Both the position numbers and the translations under genes were made by a program. The notes below the pieces were generated by a model that was given only the letters and a program-made list of their open reading frames with translations, was not told the origin of the DNA and made no database searches. Shown here one piece after another: positions 44,547 through 53,992 of a stretch of 64,000 bases of DNA; positions within the stretch are counted from its first letter, which is position 1, and each line of letters opens with the position of its first letter. This stretch comes from Psychrobacter aestuarii (lineage in GTDB: Bacteria; Pseudomonadota; Gammaproteobacteria; Pseudomonadales; Moraxellaceae), in the NCBI RefSeq assembly GCF_904846035.1, contig NZ_CAJGYT010000001.1, forward strand, positions 124,001-188,000, in the 5' to 3' direction.

Positions 44547-45410
44547 CTACAAGGCGAGTACTTCTTTTAAGGCGGCTATCTTTGGCTGCTCACGATCACT
44601 GTAACGATAAGCAAGTACGATATCCCTTTTTATATCCTCGCTGTTTAAATGCTGCACGGTGACTGAGGCCTCATGTTTAATCCAGAATCCAGCGTAAGGA
44701 ATGATGGCGATGCCGAGGTTGGATTCAACCATCGTGGCAATCGCATCGAGATCATCGAGCTCCATGAGCGTGTTGACATGCATCCCTTGCTGCTTAAGAA
44801 ATTTATTGATTTGCATACCTGCTGAGGACTTGAGGCTGTATTGTATAAACGGGTAGCTTTCGAGCATTTTTTGAAAGCTGTAGGACGCCCATTTTTTAGG
44901 ACTGATGAGCACGTAAGGCTCACTCATAACAAGGTCGATGCAGATCGTTTTTGGCAGCTCGAACGCTGGGCGCACGATTATGGCGGCATCAATCTCTTCT
45001 GCCTCTAGCTGAGCAATCAGCTCTATGGAGCGTCCCGGTATGACTTCTGTTTGCATGGAGGGCGCTAAAACTTGAATGGATTTCAAAATCTTAGGAAGAA
45101 TACCGACTTGTACAGAACCAATAGCGCCGATTTTAAGCTGACCATGATAGTTGGCAATATTGGTCTCCGACGGCAGTTGCATTGAGCTGTACAGCTTTAG
45201 AATTTCTTTAGCAATCGGCAATATGCGCTTGCCCTGTGCGTTTAGGCTGATGGTTCTGGCGTAGCGATTGAAAACGGGAAACCCTAAAGACTTCTCTAAG
45301 GTTTTAATCTGCGAGCTGATGGCTGATTGCGTCAGATTGGCTTTGCGCGCCGCAGCGGTGAAGCTGTCAAGCTCGCAGACCGCTACAAAGGTTTTGATTT
45401 CCTTAATCAT
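44547..45410 (-). CDS. LysR-family transcriptional regulator
   Basis: The 287-residue protein starts with the LysR winged helix: IKTFVAVCELDSFTAAARKA, LTQSAISSQIKTLEKSLG and FPVFNRYARTISLNAQGKR. A typical periplasmic-binding-like effector domain follows. There is no obvious partner in the flanks: the VOC protein downstream and the GNAT upstream are both on the same strand. Target genes are unknown. Confidence 0.92.
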   Translation of the reverse strand: MIKEIKTFVAVCELDSFTAAARKANLTQSAISSQIKTLEKSLGFPVFNRYARTISLNAQGKRILPIAKEILKLYSSMQLPSETNIANYHGQLKIGAIGSVQVGILPKILKSIQVLAPSMQTEVIPGRSIELIAQLEAEEIDAAIIVRPAFELPKTICIDLVMSEPYVLISPKKWASYSFQKMLESYPFIQYSLKSSAGMQINKFLKQQGMHVNTLMELDDLDAIATMVESNLGIAIIPYAGFWIKHEASVTVQHLNSEDIKRDIVLAYRYSDREQPKIAALKEVLAL

Positions 45411-45570
45411 TTGCTGTCCCTATTTGTTTAAAAGAGCATGATTTTATAGCAATGAATAACACTCCTTTTATGCGTTTATTGCTCCTTTTAGACAATAGCA
45501 AACATGGCTCAATTTATAGTGGCATCAATGACCGTCAGCGTTTAGCGCTCGGCTGTTAAGTGCATTTCAT

Positions 45571-46155
45571 TTACACTATTAAATACACCACGCCCGCCAA
45601 AAACAAGACACTCATGACCAGCAGCAGTATCTGCAAGATGACAGCACTTTTGGTGGTTTCGCCTTTGACCTTGGGCGGTTTTGGTTTTTTGAGGTGCAAT
45701 ATCATGATGATATGCTCGATATTGTCTTCTAAAAAGCGCTCGCCGACCGCCTCAAAGCCCAATGAGGTATAAAAATCCATCAAATAGGTCTGCGCGGCGA
45801 TGACAATCGGTTTTTTGCCGTACTTTTTGCGGCAGTGTTTGATGGCATGGTGCATAATCTGCTGGGCAATCGCCGCACCGCGATGCTGCGGCAGCACCAG
45901 CACGCGCCCGATGGCGGCTTTGGCAATGTCGTCATGGGTGTGCAGGGTATTGACCTTGGGCGGGATGATGCGGCAATAGCCGACCAGCGTGTCGTTTTGG
46001 TGCGCGACCAAATGCAGACAGTCAAAGTCCAGCTCGTCCATATCTTGGTACGGGCATTGCTGCTCGACCACGAACACTTGCGAGCGGGCTTTTAGGATAT
46101 GGTATACGTCGACGCCTGTAAGGTCGTCAAAGGTCTTGATAGAAAAGGTGGTCAT
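45571..46155 (-). CDS. ElaA-type GNAT acetyltransferase with C-terminal membrane tail
   Basis: The 194-residue protein has an N-terminal GNAT domain of ElaA type: SQVFVVEQQCPYQDMDELD, then GRVLVLPQHRGAAIAQQIM with the acetyl-CoA-binding loop, and FYTSLGFEAVGERFLED. After a basic linker (KKPKPPKVKGETTK, about 158-171) comes one hydrophobic helix (about 173-194) reaching the C-terminus. ElaA itself ends near residue 153, so this tail is extra and should anchor the enzyme to the membrane. The acceptor substrate is unknown. Confidence 0.85.
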   Translation of the reverse strand: MTTFSIKTFDDLTGVDVYHILKARSQVFVVEQQCPYQDMDELDFDCLHLVAHQNDTLVGYCRIIPPKVNTLHTHDDIAKAAIGRVLVLPQHRGAAIAQQIMHHAIKHCRKKYGKKPIVIAAQTYLMDFYTSLGFEAVGERFLEDNIEHIIMILHLKKPKPPKVKGETTKSAVILQILLLVMSVLFLAGVVYLIV

Positions 46156-46250
46156 ACGTCACTCAAAACTTTTGTCAATTAGGCAACAGCAAAGCCGATA
46201 AAACAAAGATAGCGGCTGTCAGCGGCGCATTATAACGCGTTTGCGGCGAT

Positions 46251-48131
46251 TTATCCTTGTAGCGTGCGGCTGATTTTGTCTAAGTTTAGGCTGTCCGACA
46301 TGGCAGAGAATATCTCAAAGTACTTGCCGCGCTTGGCATACAGCGCCTCGTGCGTGCCTGTCTCGACCACGCGCCCGTTTTCAATCACCACCAAGTCATC
46401 AGCATCAATAATCTGCGCGATATTGTGCGAGACAATGATGACAGTGCGGTCTTTTTTAATCAAATCAAGGCTCTTTTTGACTTGCTGGCTGGCGATGGCG
46501 TCAAGACTCGCGGTCGGCTCATCCAAAAACACGATGGGCGGGTCTTTTAAAAACATACGTGCCAGCGCAATCCGCTGCTGCTGTCCGCCCGATAGCGACT
46601 TGGCATCGCTGTCGTAACCATCGGGCAGGGCGATGATTTGCTCGTGTATCGAGGCTTTTTTGGCGGCGCTGACGATGGCGTCGGTGTCCGCGTCCATATT
46701 GCCGTAGCGGATGTTGTCATTAATCGTGCCTGAAAAGATATGATTGCTTTGCAGCACCAGCCCGATTTTTTGGCGCAGGGCTTGGGTGTCGTAATCCTCA
46801 AGCGCCAGACCATCTAAATAAATCGCGCCCGAATCTGGCTCATAAAACTTAACCAGCAAATTGATAATGGTACTTTTGCCCGCGCCGCTTAGACCGACAA
46901 GCGCGGTAATGCGGTTTGGTTTAATGCTAAAGCTGACGTCATTGAGCGCCTTGGTCCCGTTTGGATAAGTAAAGTTGACGTTTTTAAGCTCGATATCGCC
47001 ATGTAAATGGTCGCTTTTGATGCCGTCGGTGCGCTCAATTTGCGCATCATCCTCTAAAATATCAAAAAAGCCCTCAGCGTAGGTCAAAGCATTGTTGATT
47101 TGGTCATAGATGCGGTGCATCTGGCGAATGGGGGCGGCGACGTTTTGAAACAGCATGACATGAAACAAAATCATGCCAATAGTCATCTCACCTTGTAGCA
47201 CAAAATAGGCGGTGAGTAAGATAATCGCCACCACGCCAATTTGTTCAATAAAGGTTTTTACCGCGTCGTAAATAAAAGCAAGGCTGCGGATGCGTAGCTG
47301 ATTGTCGGTCATCTCCTTTTGAATCTCAAAGTGCTTTTGCGCCTCAATCGGCTCACGCACAAAGGATTTGACCACGGTAATGGCGTTGATTAAAGAAATC
47401 ACCAGCCCGCTTTTGGTCTCGCGAAAGCCGCGCATCTGCCTGCGGTAGCCTTGTAAGCGGTTGGCTTGTTTTTGGCTGATAAAAAAGTAAATCGGCACGA
47501 TAATTAGCCCAACCATACCCACCCAAAAGTTGGCGCTAAACATGATGATAAGCGACACGATGGCACTGGCAAACAGCGGCAACATATCAATAAAGAAATT
47601 TTGTACCAAGCTGGTCAGACTGCTGACGCCCAAATCAATGCGCGTTTGCAATTTGCCACTGTCGTTTTCACTGCTGGTATAAAACGCCATGCGATACGTC
47701 AAAATGCGCTCGACCACGCGCTGTGATAAATCGCGAGACAGGTTAATACGGATACGCTCGCCAAAGTAACGCTGCCCAAACGACACAAAAATCGCCAGCA
47801 CTTCTTTCACCAGCAAAATCGCACTGATAATACCAAGCATACGCACGCCTGCCTGCCACGGCTCGGCGAGGGTGGCAATCTCGGTCAAGGTATCGACGGT
47901 ATAACGCAGCACAAAGGCATTGACCTGCGCGGTGAATGAGCCAAGCACCGTCAGTATTAAGGTTAAGACAATCAGCCCTTTATACGGCGCGGCAAAGATG
48001 GCAAGCTTTTTTAGGATGTCCCACAAGAGCGCCCGCCGCTCTTTTTTGGGGACGGGCGGTTTTTTGGGGGTATTGTTTTTATTGTCTTGTTGTTTTTCTT
48101 TTTTTAGGATAACGGGGTCGGATATGGGCAT
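46251..48131 (-). CDS. ABC transporter, fused membrane and ATPase (exporter)
   Basis: The 626-residue protein is a half-size type IV ABC exporter. A short basic N-terminus (KKEKQQDNKNNTPKK) is followed by six membrane helices (about 45-345) and an ATPase with Walker A VGLSGAGKSTII, Q-loop, signature LSGGQQQRIALARM, Walker B PIVFLDEPTASLD and switch His in VIIVSHNI. Homologues export lipids, peptides or drugs as dimers. Its start is 75 bases past the stop of prpF on the same strand, so read-through from the prp operon is possible. Confidence 0.92.
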   Translation of the reverse strand: MPISDPVILKKEKQQDNKNNTPKKPPVPKKERRALLWDILKKLAIFAAPYKGLIVLTLILTVLGSFTAQVNAFVLRYTVDTLTEIATLAEPWQAGVRMLGIISAILLVKEVLAIFVSFGQRYFGERIRINLSRDLSQRVVERILTYRMAFYTSSENDSGKLQTRIDLGVSSLTSLVQNFFIDMLPLFASAIVSLIIMFSANFWVGMVGLIIVPIYFFISQKQANRLQGYRRQMRGFRETKSGLVISLINAITVVKSFVREPIEAQKHFEIQKEMTDNQLRIRSLAFIYDAVKTFIEQIGVVAIILLTAYFVLQGEMTIGMILFHVMLFQNVAAPIRQMHRIYDQINNALTYAEGFFDILEDDAQIERTDGIKSDHLHGDIELKNVNFTYPNGTKALNDVSFSIKPNRITALVGLSGAGKSTIINLLVKFYEPDSGAIYLDGLALEDYDTQALRQKIGLVLQSNHIFSGTINDNIRYGNMDADTDAIVSAAKKASIHEQIIALPDGYDSDAKSLSGGQQQRIALARMFLKDPPIVFLDEPTASLDAIASQQVKKSLDLIKKDRTVIIVSHNIAQIIDADDLVVIENGRVVETGTHEALYAKRGKYFEIFSAMSDSLNLDKISRTLQG

Positions 48132-48206
48132 AAGCGTTCAGTGGTAACAGGCGTGAGCCATTATGATAGCGTGTTTTATTGGCGGCGTTGGTTGCTGGCG
48201 CGTATC

Positions 48207-49394
48207 TTAAAAGCTGTCCGCAGGCACAAACACGTGCCCCACCATAATACGCCGTGCGCTGCGGCTCATGCTGACTTTGGCGACTTGCCAGCGCCCATCG
48301 ACTTGCTCGGTCTGACCGCCAACCAGCAGTGTGCCTGAGGGATGACCAAAGCGCACCTCAGACAAGCTGCCGCCGCCAGCAGCTTCGTTTACCAACGTGC
48401 CTGTGGTGGTCGCCGCCGCTGCGATGGCGACCGCTGCCGTGCCCATCATCGCGTGGTGTAGCTGCCCCATACTCATCGCCCGTACCAAGAGGTCGATGTC
48501 CTCGGTCGTGACCTGCTTGCCACTCGACGCGGTGTACGCCTTTGGCGCGGCGACCCAAGCCAGCTTAGGTGTATGCTGGCGCGTCTCGGCGTCACTTGGG
48601 TCGCTAAATAAGCCCATCGCCACCCCCGCATGGGCGCGGATGCGCTCAAGGCGTGTTAATAATGTGCTGTCGTTGTTCACGTCCGCCTGTAGCTCGGTGG
48701 CGGTTAAGCCCAAATCCTCGGCGCGCAAAAACACGGTCGGAATGCCCGCATTAATAAAGGTGACGGGAAAGCTGCCAATCTCAGGCACGCTCAAGGTATC
48801 GGTAAGATTGCCCGTCGGGAACATATCGCTGCCTTCAGGCGCGGGGCTGATAAAGTCCACTTGGATTCGGGCAGCGGGAAAGGGCGCGCCATCTAAGATA
48901 AAATCGCCTGTCTCTTGCACTTGTCCCGCCGCAATAGGCACGTGCGCAATCAAGGTCTTGCCGATGTTTTCTTGCCAGATACGCACCGTGCAGATACCGT
49001 CCGCTGGGATACGCTCGGGCGCGACCAGCCCCATGTGAATGGCGCACGCACCGACCGCCGCGCTTAGATTGCCACAATTACCACTCCAGTCAATCATGGG
49101 CTTGGTGATATTGACTTGCCCAAACAGATAATTGACATCGTGCGCACCGTCAGGGGCGGGGGATAGGATGACCGCCTTTGAGGTGCTGGAGCTGCCGTTG
49201 CCAAGACCGTCGATTTGCTTGCCATACGGATCAGGACTGCCGACCACACGCAGCAGCAGTTTGTCCCGCGCCGCGCCAGCGACTTGGCAACGCTTGGGCA
49301 GGTCAGCAAGGTTAAAAAACGTACCCTTTGACGTGCCGCCGCGCATATAAATGGCGGGGATAGATATTTGAGGGGCTGGCGTGGTTTGGGGCAT
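48207..49394 (-). CDS. prpF: 2-methylaconitate cis-trans isomerase PrpF
   Basis: The 395-residue protein has the PrpF signatures IYMRGGTSKGTFF (about 15-27), DGLGNGSSSTSKAVIL and WSGNCGNLSAAVGA, with the catalytic-type Lys and Cys. It isomerises 2-methylaconitate produced by AcnD so that the next aconitase step can proceed. Together AcnD and PrpF replace PrpD. It follows acnD by 144 bases and is the last prp gene. Confidence 0.95.
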   Translation of the reverse strand: MPQTTPAPQISIPAIYMRGGTSKGTFFNLADLPKRCQVAGAARDKLLLRVVGSPDPYGKQIDGLGNGSSSTSKAVILSPAPDGAHDVNYLFGQVNITKPMIDWSGNCGNLSAAVGACAIHMGLVAPERIPADGICTVRIWQENIGKTLIAHVPIAAGQVQETGDFILDGAPFPAARIQVDFISPAPEGSDMFPTGNLTDTLSVPEIGSFPVTFINAGIPTVFLRAEDLGLTATELQADVNNDSTLLTRLERIRAHAGVAMGLFSDPSDAETRQHTPKLAWVAAPKAYTASSGKQVTTEDIDLLVRAMSMGQLHHAMMGTAAVAIAAAATTTGTLVNEAAGGGSLSEVRFGHPSGTLLVGGQTEQVDGRWQVAKVSMSRSARRIMVGHVFVPADSF

Positions 49395-49538
49395 GGTAAA
49401 TTCCTTTTAATTGTTTTTATGATAAGACAATCGAGCGATTAGCGTTTCCGTTTCCATTTCTTTGGCAAAACATGAGCATCATGAATAAAGCACCGTCCAA
49501 CGCTCAACTTTTTATACCAACCATCCACAATCAACACC

Positions 49539-52196
49539 CTACGCCGCATCCGCCGCCTCAATAAACTCCTTAGCAAAACGCTGGAGCATGCCGCCCGCTT
49601 GGTACATTTTTAGCTCATCGGCGGTATCTAAGCGGCAAATGACAGGCGTTTTATCGACACTGCCGTCAAGACGATGAATAATGAGCGTCATCTCGCCGCC
49701 TGCTGAGACGTCCCCTTTAACATCAAACACTTCACTACCATCAAGCGCTAAGGTATGGCGGTTAACGCCTTCAACGAACTGCAAGGGCAATGCACCCATG
49801 CCCACGAGGTTTTGGCGGTGGATGCGCTCAAAGTCTTCGGCGACCACGCATTCCACACCCGCCAGCCGTACGCCTTTGGCTGCCCAATCACGGCTCGAGC
49901 CTTGCCCGTAGCCATCACCTGCGATGATAATCAGCGGCTGTCCGCGCTCTATATAGGTTTCTATTGCTTCCCACATGCGCATAATTTGCCCTTCGGGTTC
50001 GACGCGCGTATATGCGCCTTGTATGACCGTGCCGCGTGGGTCGCACGCCATCTCATTAATCAGCTTAGGATTGGCAAAGGTCGCACGGATGGCGGTCAGG
50101 TGGTCGCCGCGATGGGTGGCGTACGAGTTGTAATCTTCCTCGGGCAGTCCCATGCTGCGCAGATACTCGCCAGCGGCAGAGTCGGGCATGATGGCGTTAG
50201 AGGGTGATAGGTGGTCGGTGGTGATGTTGTCGCCCAAGATGGCTAACGGACGCATGCCTGTCAGGCGGTTTTGCCGCGCCATTTTGCCTTCCCAATAAGG
50301 CGGACGGCGGATATAGGTGCTTTGACTGCGCCACGGATACAGCGGGCTGACGCTCTTGTCATGGCTGTTTTTTTCGGCATCAAACATCGGGATGTACACG
50401 GCGTTAAACTGCTCAGGCTTGACCGCCTCATTCACGATGGCATCGACTTCGGCATCATCGAACCAAATGTCTTTAAGATAAATCGGCGCGCCTGTATCGT
50501 CATAGCCAAGAGCATCTTTTTCAATATCAAAACGGATAGTGCCCGCAATGGCGTAAGCGATGACTAAGGGCGGCGACGCCAAAAAGGCTTGCTTAGCAAA
50601 GGGGTGAATGCGCCCATCAAAGTTACGGTTGCCTGAGAGTACAGCGGTGGTAAATAAGTCGCGGCGGATGATTTGCTGCTCGATATCAGGGTCGAGCGCA
50701 CCACTCATGCCGTTACAGGTGGTACACGCAAAACCGACCACATCAAAGCCAAGCTTTTGTAACTCGGGCAATAGATTGGCATCTTCTAAGTACATTTTGA
50801 CAGTTTTTGAGCCAGGGGCGAGCGAGGTTTTAACCCACGGCTGACGCAGCAAGCCTTTTTGGTTGGCATTACGCGCCACCAAGCCTGCGGCAATCATATT
50901 GCGCGGGTTGGAGGTGTTGGTACAGCTGGTAATGGCAGCAATGATGACCGCGCCATCAGGCATGCTGGCAGGGTGAGTGTCGTCTCTATGCCCCTCAGTG
51001 ACGCTGTGCGCGATGCCTGTACTCACCAAATCGGTGGTCGAGACGCGAGCGTGAGGGCGCGAGGGTCCAGCGATGCTGCGCACCACTTGGGATAGGTCAA
51101 ACTGTAGCGTGCTCGTGTAAACCGCCTCGGTCATGGCATCCGCCCACAGTCCCGCCGCCTTCGCGTACTGCTCGACCAGCTGCACTTGCTCGCTGCTGCG
51201 TCCTGTCAGGCGCAGATAATCGAGCGTCTGCTCGTCAATATAGAACATCGCCGCGCTCGCGCCATATTCGGGCGTCATATTCGACACCGAAGCACGGTCG
51301 CCCACGCTCAGACTGCGCGCCCCTGCACCAAAAAATTCTAGATAGCTGCCGACCACGCCTTGCTCGCGTAAAAAGGCGGTTAAAGATAAGACCAAATCCG
51401 TACCCGTCACGCCTTTTTGCAGCTTTCCTGTCAGCTCGACGCCGATAATATCAGGCACGCGCATATAGGACGGATTGCCCAGCATGACGCTTTCGGCTTC
51501 TAGCCCACCCACACCGAGCGAAATCACGCCGAGCGCATCGACCATCGGCGTGTGACTGTCCGTACCGACCAAGGTGTCAGGAAAGGCAACGACATCGCCC
51601 GCGCTGTCTTTTGCTTGCTGCACTACAGGCGACATTTTTTCAAGGTTAATCTGGTGCATGATGCCGTTACCGGGCGGCACGACATTGACATTATCAAAGG
51701 CGTCTTGGCACCAATTGATAAAGTCAAAACGGTCTTGGTTGCGCCGCGCTTCGATGGCGCGGTTTTTTTCTAAGGCATTGTCCTCAAAGCCCGCGTGCTC
51801 GACCGCTAATGAATGATCAACTATCAGTTGGGTGGGCACAATGGGATTGACCTTGGCAGGGTCGCCGCCTTTTTCGGCAATCGCTTCGCGCAGTCCCGCC
51901 AAATCGACAAACGCTGTCTGCCCCAAAATATCATGACAGACCACGCGCGCAGGATACCACGGCCAGTCCATATCTTGCTGGCGGTTGATGTGCTGGGATA
52001 GGGCAGCGCTCAAGTCCTCAGGCGGGCAGCGGCGCACCAGATTTTCGCAAAACACCTTGGAGCAAAAAGGCAGCTTGGCATACGCGCCCGCCTCGATAGC
52101 GTCCACCGCCGCACGGGTGTCAAAGTAATATAGGTCGGTGTCTGGCAGCTGGGTTTTGTATTGATGGTTCATCGGTTGTACTGGGGTCTTGTCCAT
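49539..52196 (-). CDS. acnD: 2-methylcitrate dehydratase AcnD (Fe-S aconitase type)
   Basis: The 885-residue protein is a full-length aconitase. Cluster cysteines are visible in ITSCTNTSNPRNM and CTTCNGMSGALDP. The substrate and swivel-domain motifs LVGTDSHTPMVDALGV and GDGYGQGSSRDWAAKGVRLAGV are present. In the prp cluster it dehydrates 2-methylcitrate to 2-methylaconitate, with PrpF completing the step. The small lipoprotein gene lies between it and prpC. ACAGGTG precedes ATG 52196. An in-frame ATG eight codons later is a weaker choice. Confidence 0.94.
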   Translation of the reverse strand: MDKTPVQPMNHQYKTQLPDTDLYYFDTRAAVDAIEAGAYAKLPFCSKVFCENLVRRCPPEDLSAALSQHINRQQDMDWPWYPARVVCHDILGQTAFVDLAGLREAIAEKGGDPAKVNPIVPTQLIVDHSLAVEHAGFEDNALEKNRAIEARRNQDRFDFINWCQDAFDNVNVVPPGNGIMHQINLEKMSPVVQQAKDSAGDVVAFPDTLVGTDSHTPMVDALGVISLGVGGLEAESVMLGNPSYMRVPDIIGVELTGKLQKGVTGTDLVLSLTAFLREQGVVGSYLEFFGAGARSLSVGDRASVSNMTPEYGASAAMFYIDEQTLDYLRLTGRSSEQVQLVEQYAKAAGLWADAMTEAVYTSTLQFDLSQVVRSIAGPSRPHARVSTTDLVSTGIAHSVTEGHRDDTHPASMPDGAVIIAAITSCTNTSNPRNMIAAGLVARNANQKGLLRQPWVKTSLAPGSKTVKMYLEDANLLPELQKLGFDVVGFACTTCNGMSGALDPDIEQQIIRRDLFTTAVLSGNRNFDGRIHPFAKQAFLASPPLVIAYAIAGTIRFDIEKDALGYDDTGAPIYLKDIWFDDAEVDAIVNEAVKPEQFNAVYIPMFDAEKNSHDKSVSPLYPWRSQSTYIRRPPYWEGKMARQNRLTGMRPLAILGDNITTDHLSPSNAIMPDSAAGEYLRSMGLPEEDYNSYATHRGDHLTAIRATFANPKLINEMACDPRGTVIQGAYTRVEPEGQIMRMWEAIETYIERGQPLIIIAGDGYGQGSSRDWAAKGVRLAGVECVVAEDFERIHRQNLVGMGALPLQFVEGVNRHTLALDGSEVFDVKGDVSAGGEMTLIIHRLDGSVDKTPVICRLDTADELKMYQAGGMLQRFAKEFIEAADAA

Positions 52197-52260
52197 AAGT
52201 CACCTGTAGCGGTTGGCGGGTTGGCATGGGGGTGTTTTTAATTTACTAAAGACGTTTTTA

Positions 52261-52731
52261 TTATTTGATATTGCACTTAATTTTCGAATATATTTGCTCG
52301 GCTTCTTGATTAGAATTGAATCTACTAAGAATAAAGCTTGTGTTTATAGCAGCTTGGATTTGACTGACATTTACTATCCTATTATCTAAAACTAAAGCCA
52401 TATATTCAGAAATATGGCGTTGTGTTATCCCACTTAGCTTTATGCCTGTTTCAAAATCAATAGTAAAATAAATACTAAGCTGGTTATCTTCATCGGGGTA
52501 TAACTCGACGCTTTCGATGTCACCATATTTAACGAGTGGGTCACCCACAACAACGGCTGTATTCTCAGTTTGCTCATGTACGGTTGAGTCTATAAGATAA
52601 ATACCATCATTCGCTATTTCGTCATACGGACTAACATTTCTGCAATCAGTGCTCGCTTGTAGACTGTTAGCGCCTGTGCATGCTGTTAAAGCTAAAAAAC
52701 ACACTATAGTTAATGATATGGTTCTTTTCAT
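52261..52731 (-). CDS. Lipoprotein with SecD P1-head-like domain
   Basis: The 156-residue protein has a lipoprotein signal peptide with lipobox LTAC (acylated Cys18). Residues 85-150 resemble the head subdomain of the SecD periplasmic P1 domain: IYFTIDFETGIKLSGITQRH, then EYMALVLDNRIVNVSQIQAA and a final FNSNQEAEQIYSKI. No other SecDF part is present. It lies between prpC and acnD, 87 bases after the prpC stop, with no link to propionate chemistry. It has a more AT-rich composition than the prp genes around it, which suggests an insertion. Confidence 0.72.
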   Translation of the reverse strand: MKRTISLTIVCFLALTACTGANSLQASTDCRNVSPYDEIANDGIYLIDSTVHEQTENTAVVVGDPLVKYGDIESVELYPDEDNQLSIYFTIDFETGIKLSGITQRHISEYMALVLDNRIVNVSQIQAAINTSFILSRFNSNQEAEQIYSKIKCNIK

Positions 52732-52818
52732 AAGCTGAAATTCGCGAGATAGAAGCTGGACTCACCTCAATCCACTTTTAGTTTTGGCAAATTGAAGTGA
52801 GTGTGAAGTAATCTTAAC

Positions 52819-53946
52819 TTAACGCGCCCTAATCTCAGGCACGCTACGGGCGTCCTCGCCAATATAGTCCGCGCTTGGGCGAATGATGCGGTTGTCCGCA
52901 CGCTGCTCAAACACATGCGCCGCCCAGCCTGTCACCCGCGAACACACAAAAATTGGCGTAAACAGTTGGGTGGGAATGCCCATAAAGTGATAGGCGGACG
53001 CATGGAAAAAGTCGGCATTGGCGAACATTTTTTTCTCGCGCCACATGACGTCCTCAACGCGTACCGAGATGGGATACAGACTGTCATCATTCACCTCTGC
53101 TGCCAGCTTTTCTGCCCATTGTTTAATGACCACATTGCGCGGGTCGCTGTCGCGGTAGATGGCGTGACCAAAGCCCATGATTTTTTCTTTATTATCCAGC
53201 ATTGTGAGTAGTGAGTCTTCGGCATGCTCAGGACTGTCAAAGCGTTCAAGCATCGCCATTGCCGCCTCATTGGCGCCGCCGTGCAAGTGCCCGCGCAATG
53301 TGCCGATAGCGCCTGTGATGCACGAATGAATGTCCGATAAGGTCGAGGCGCACACCCGCGCGTTAAAGGTCGAGGCGTTAAACTCGTGCTCGGCATAGAG
53401 AATGAGTGAGACGTTCATCACTTTTTCGTGTAGGGCGCTGGGCGCTTTGCCATGTAATAAATGTAAGAAATGCCCACCAATGGTCGCCTCATCGGTCTGT
53501 GTATCAATACGCACGCCGTCTGTGCTGTAGCGATACCAATAGGTAATGATGGCGGGGAACAGCGCCAACATACGGTCGGTCTTGTCTTGCTGCTGGCTAA
53601 AGTCGGTCTCGGTCTCAAGGTTGCCCAGCATTGAGCAGCCTGTGCGCAGTACGTCCATGGGGTGCGCGTCCGCTGGTACGTTTTCGAGTACGGTTTTTAA
53701 GGCGTCGGGCAAGGCGCGCAGTCCGCGCAGCTTGTCTTGATAGGCAGCAAGCTCGCTTTGGGTGGGCAAATCGTCGTATAGCAGCAAATAAGCGACTTCT
53801 TCAAAGAGACACTTTTCAGCCAGCTCGCTGATGTCATAGCCGCGATAGGTCAGTCCTGAGCCTGATTTGCCCACGGTGGATAAGGCGGTCTTGCCAGCCA
53901 CTTGCCCACGCAGTCCTGCGCCTGAGAGTTGTTTTGTCGTTGTCAT
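52819..53946 (-). CDS. prpC: 2-methylcitrate synthase PrpC
   Basis: The 375-residue protein is a short-form citrate synthase. It has [15 protein letters not shown] near the N-terminus, catalytic-region motifs [30 protein letters not shown] and [15 protein letters not shown], and [16 protein letters not shown] near the end. It condenses propionyl-CoA and oxaloacetate to 2-methylcitrate. It lies 46 bases after prpB with AAGGACG upstream. Context separates it from the housekeeping citrate synthase. Confidence 0.95.
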   Translation of the reverse strand: MTTTKQLSGAGLRGQVAGKTALSTVGKSGSGLTYRGYDISELAEKCLFEEVAYLLLYDDLPTQSELAAYQDKLRGLRALPDALKTVLENVPADAHPMDVLRTGCSMLGNLETETDFSQQQDKTDRMLALFPAIITYWYRYSTDGVRIDTQTDEATIGGHFLHLLHGKAPSALHEKVMNVSLILYAEHEFNASTFNARVCASTLSDIHSCITGAIGTLRGHLHGGANEAAMAMLERFDSPEHAEDSLLTMLDNKEKIMGFGHAIYRDSDPRNVVIKQWAEKLAAEVNDDSLYPISVRVEDVMWREKKMFANADFFHASAYHFMGIPTQLFTPIFVCSRVTGWAAHVFEQRADNRIIRPSADYIGEDARSVPEIRAR

Positions 53947-53992
53947 GCATCACGTCCTTGTTCAATGCAAAAAAAGGGGTTTGATAAGAATT

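Noticed and set aside
48397-49038. 213-codon open frame antisense to prpF
   Set aside because: It mirrors a well-supported gene and has no domain; it is a product of GC-rich third positions.
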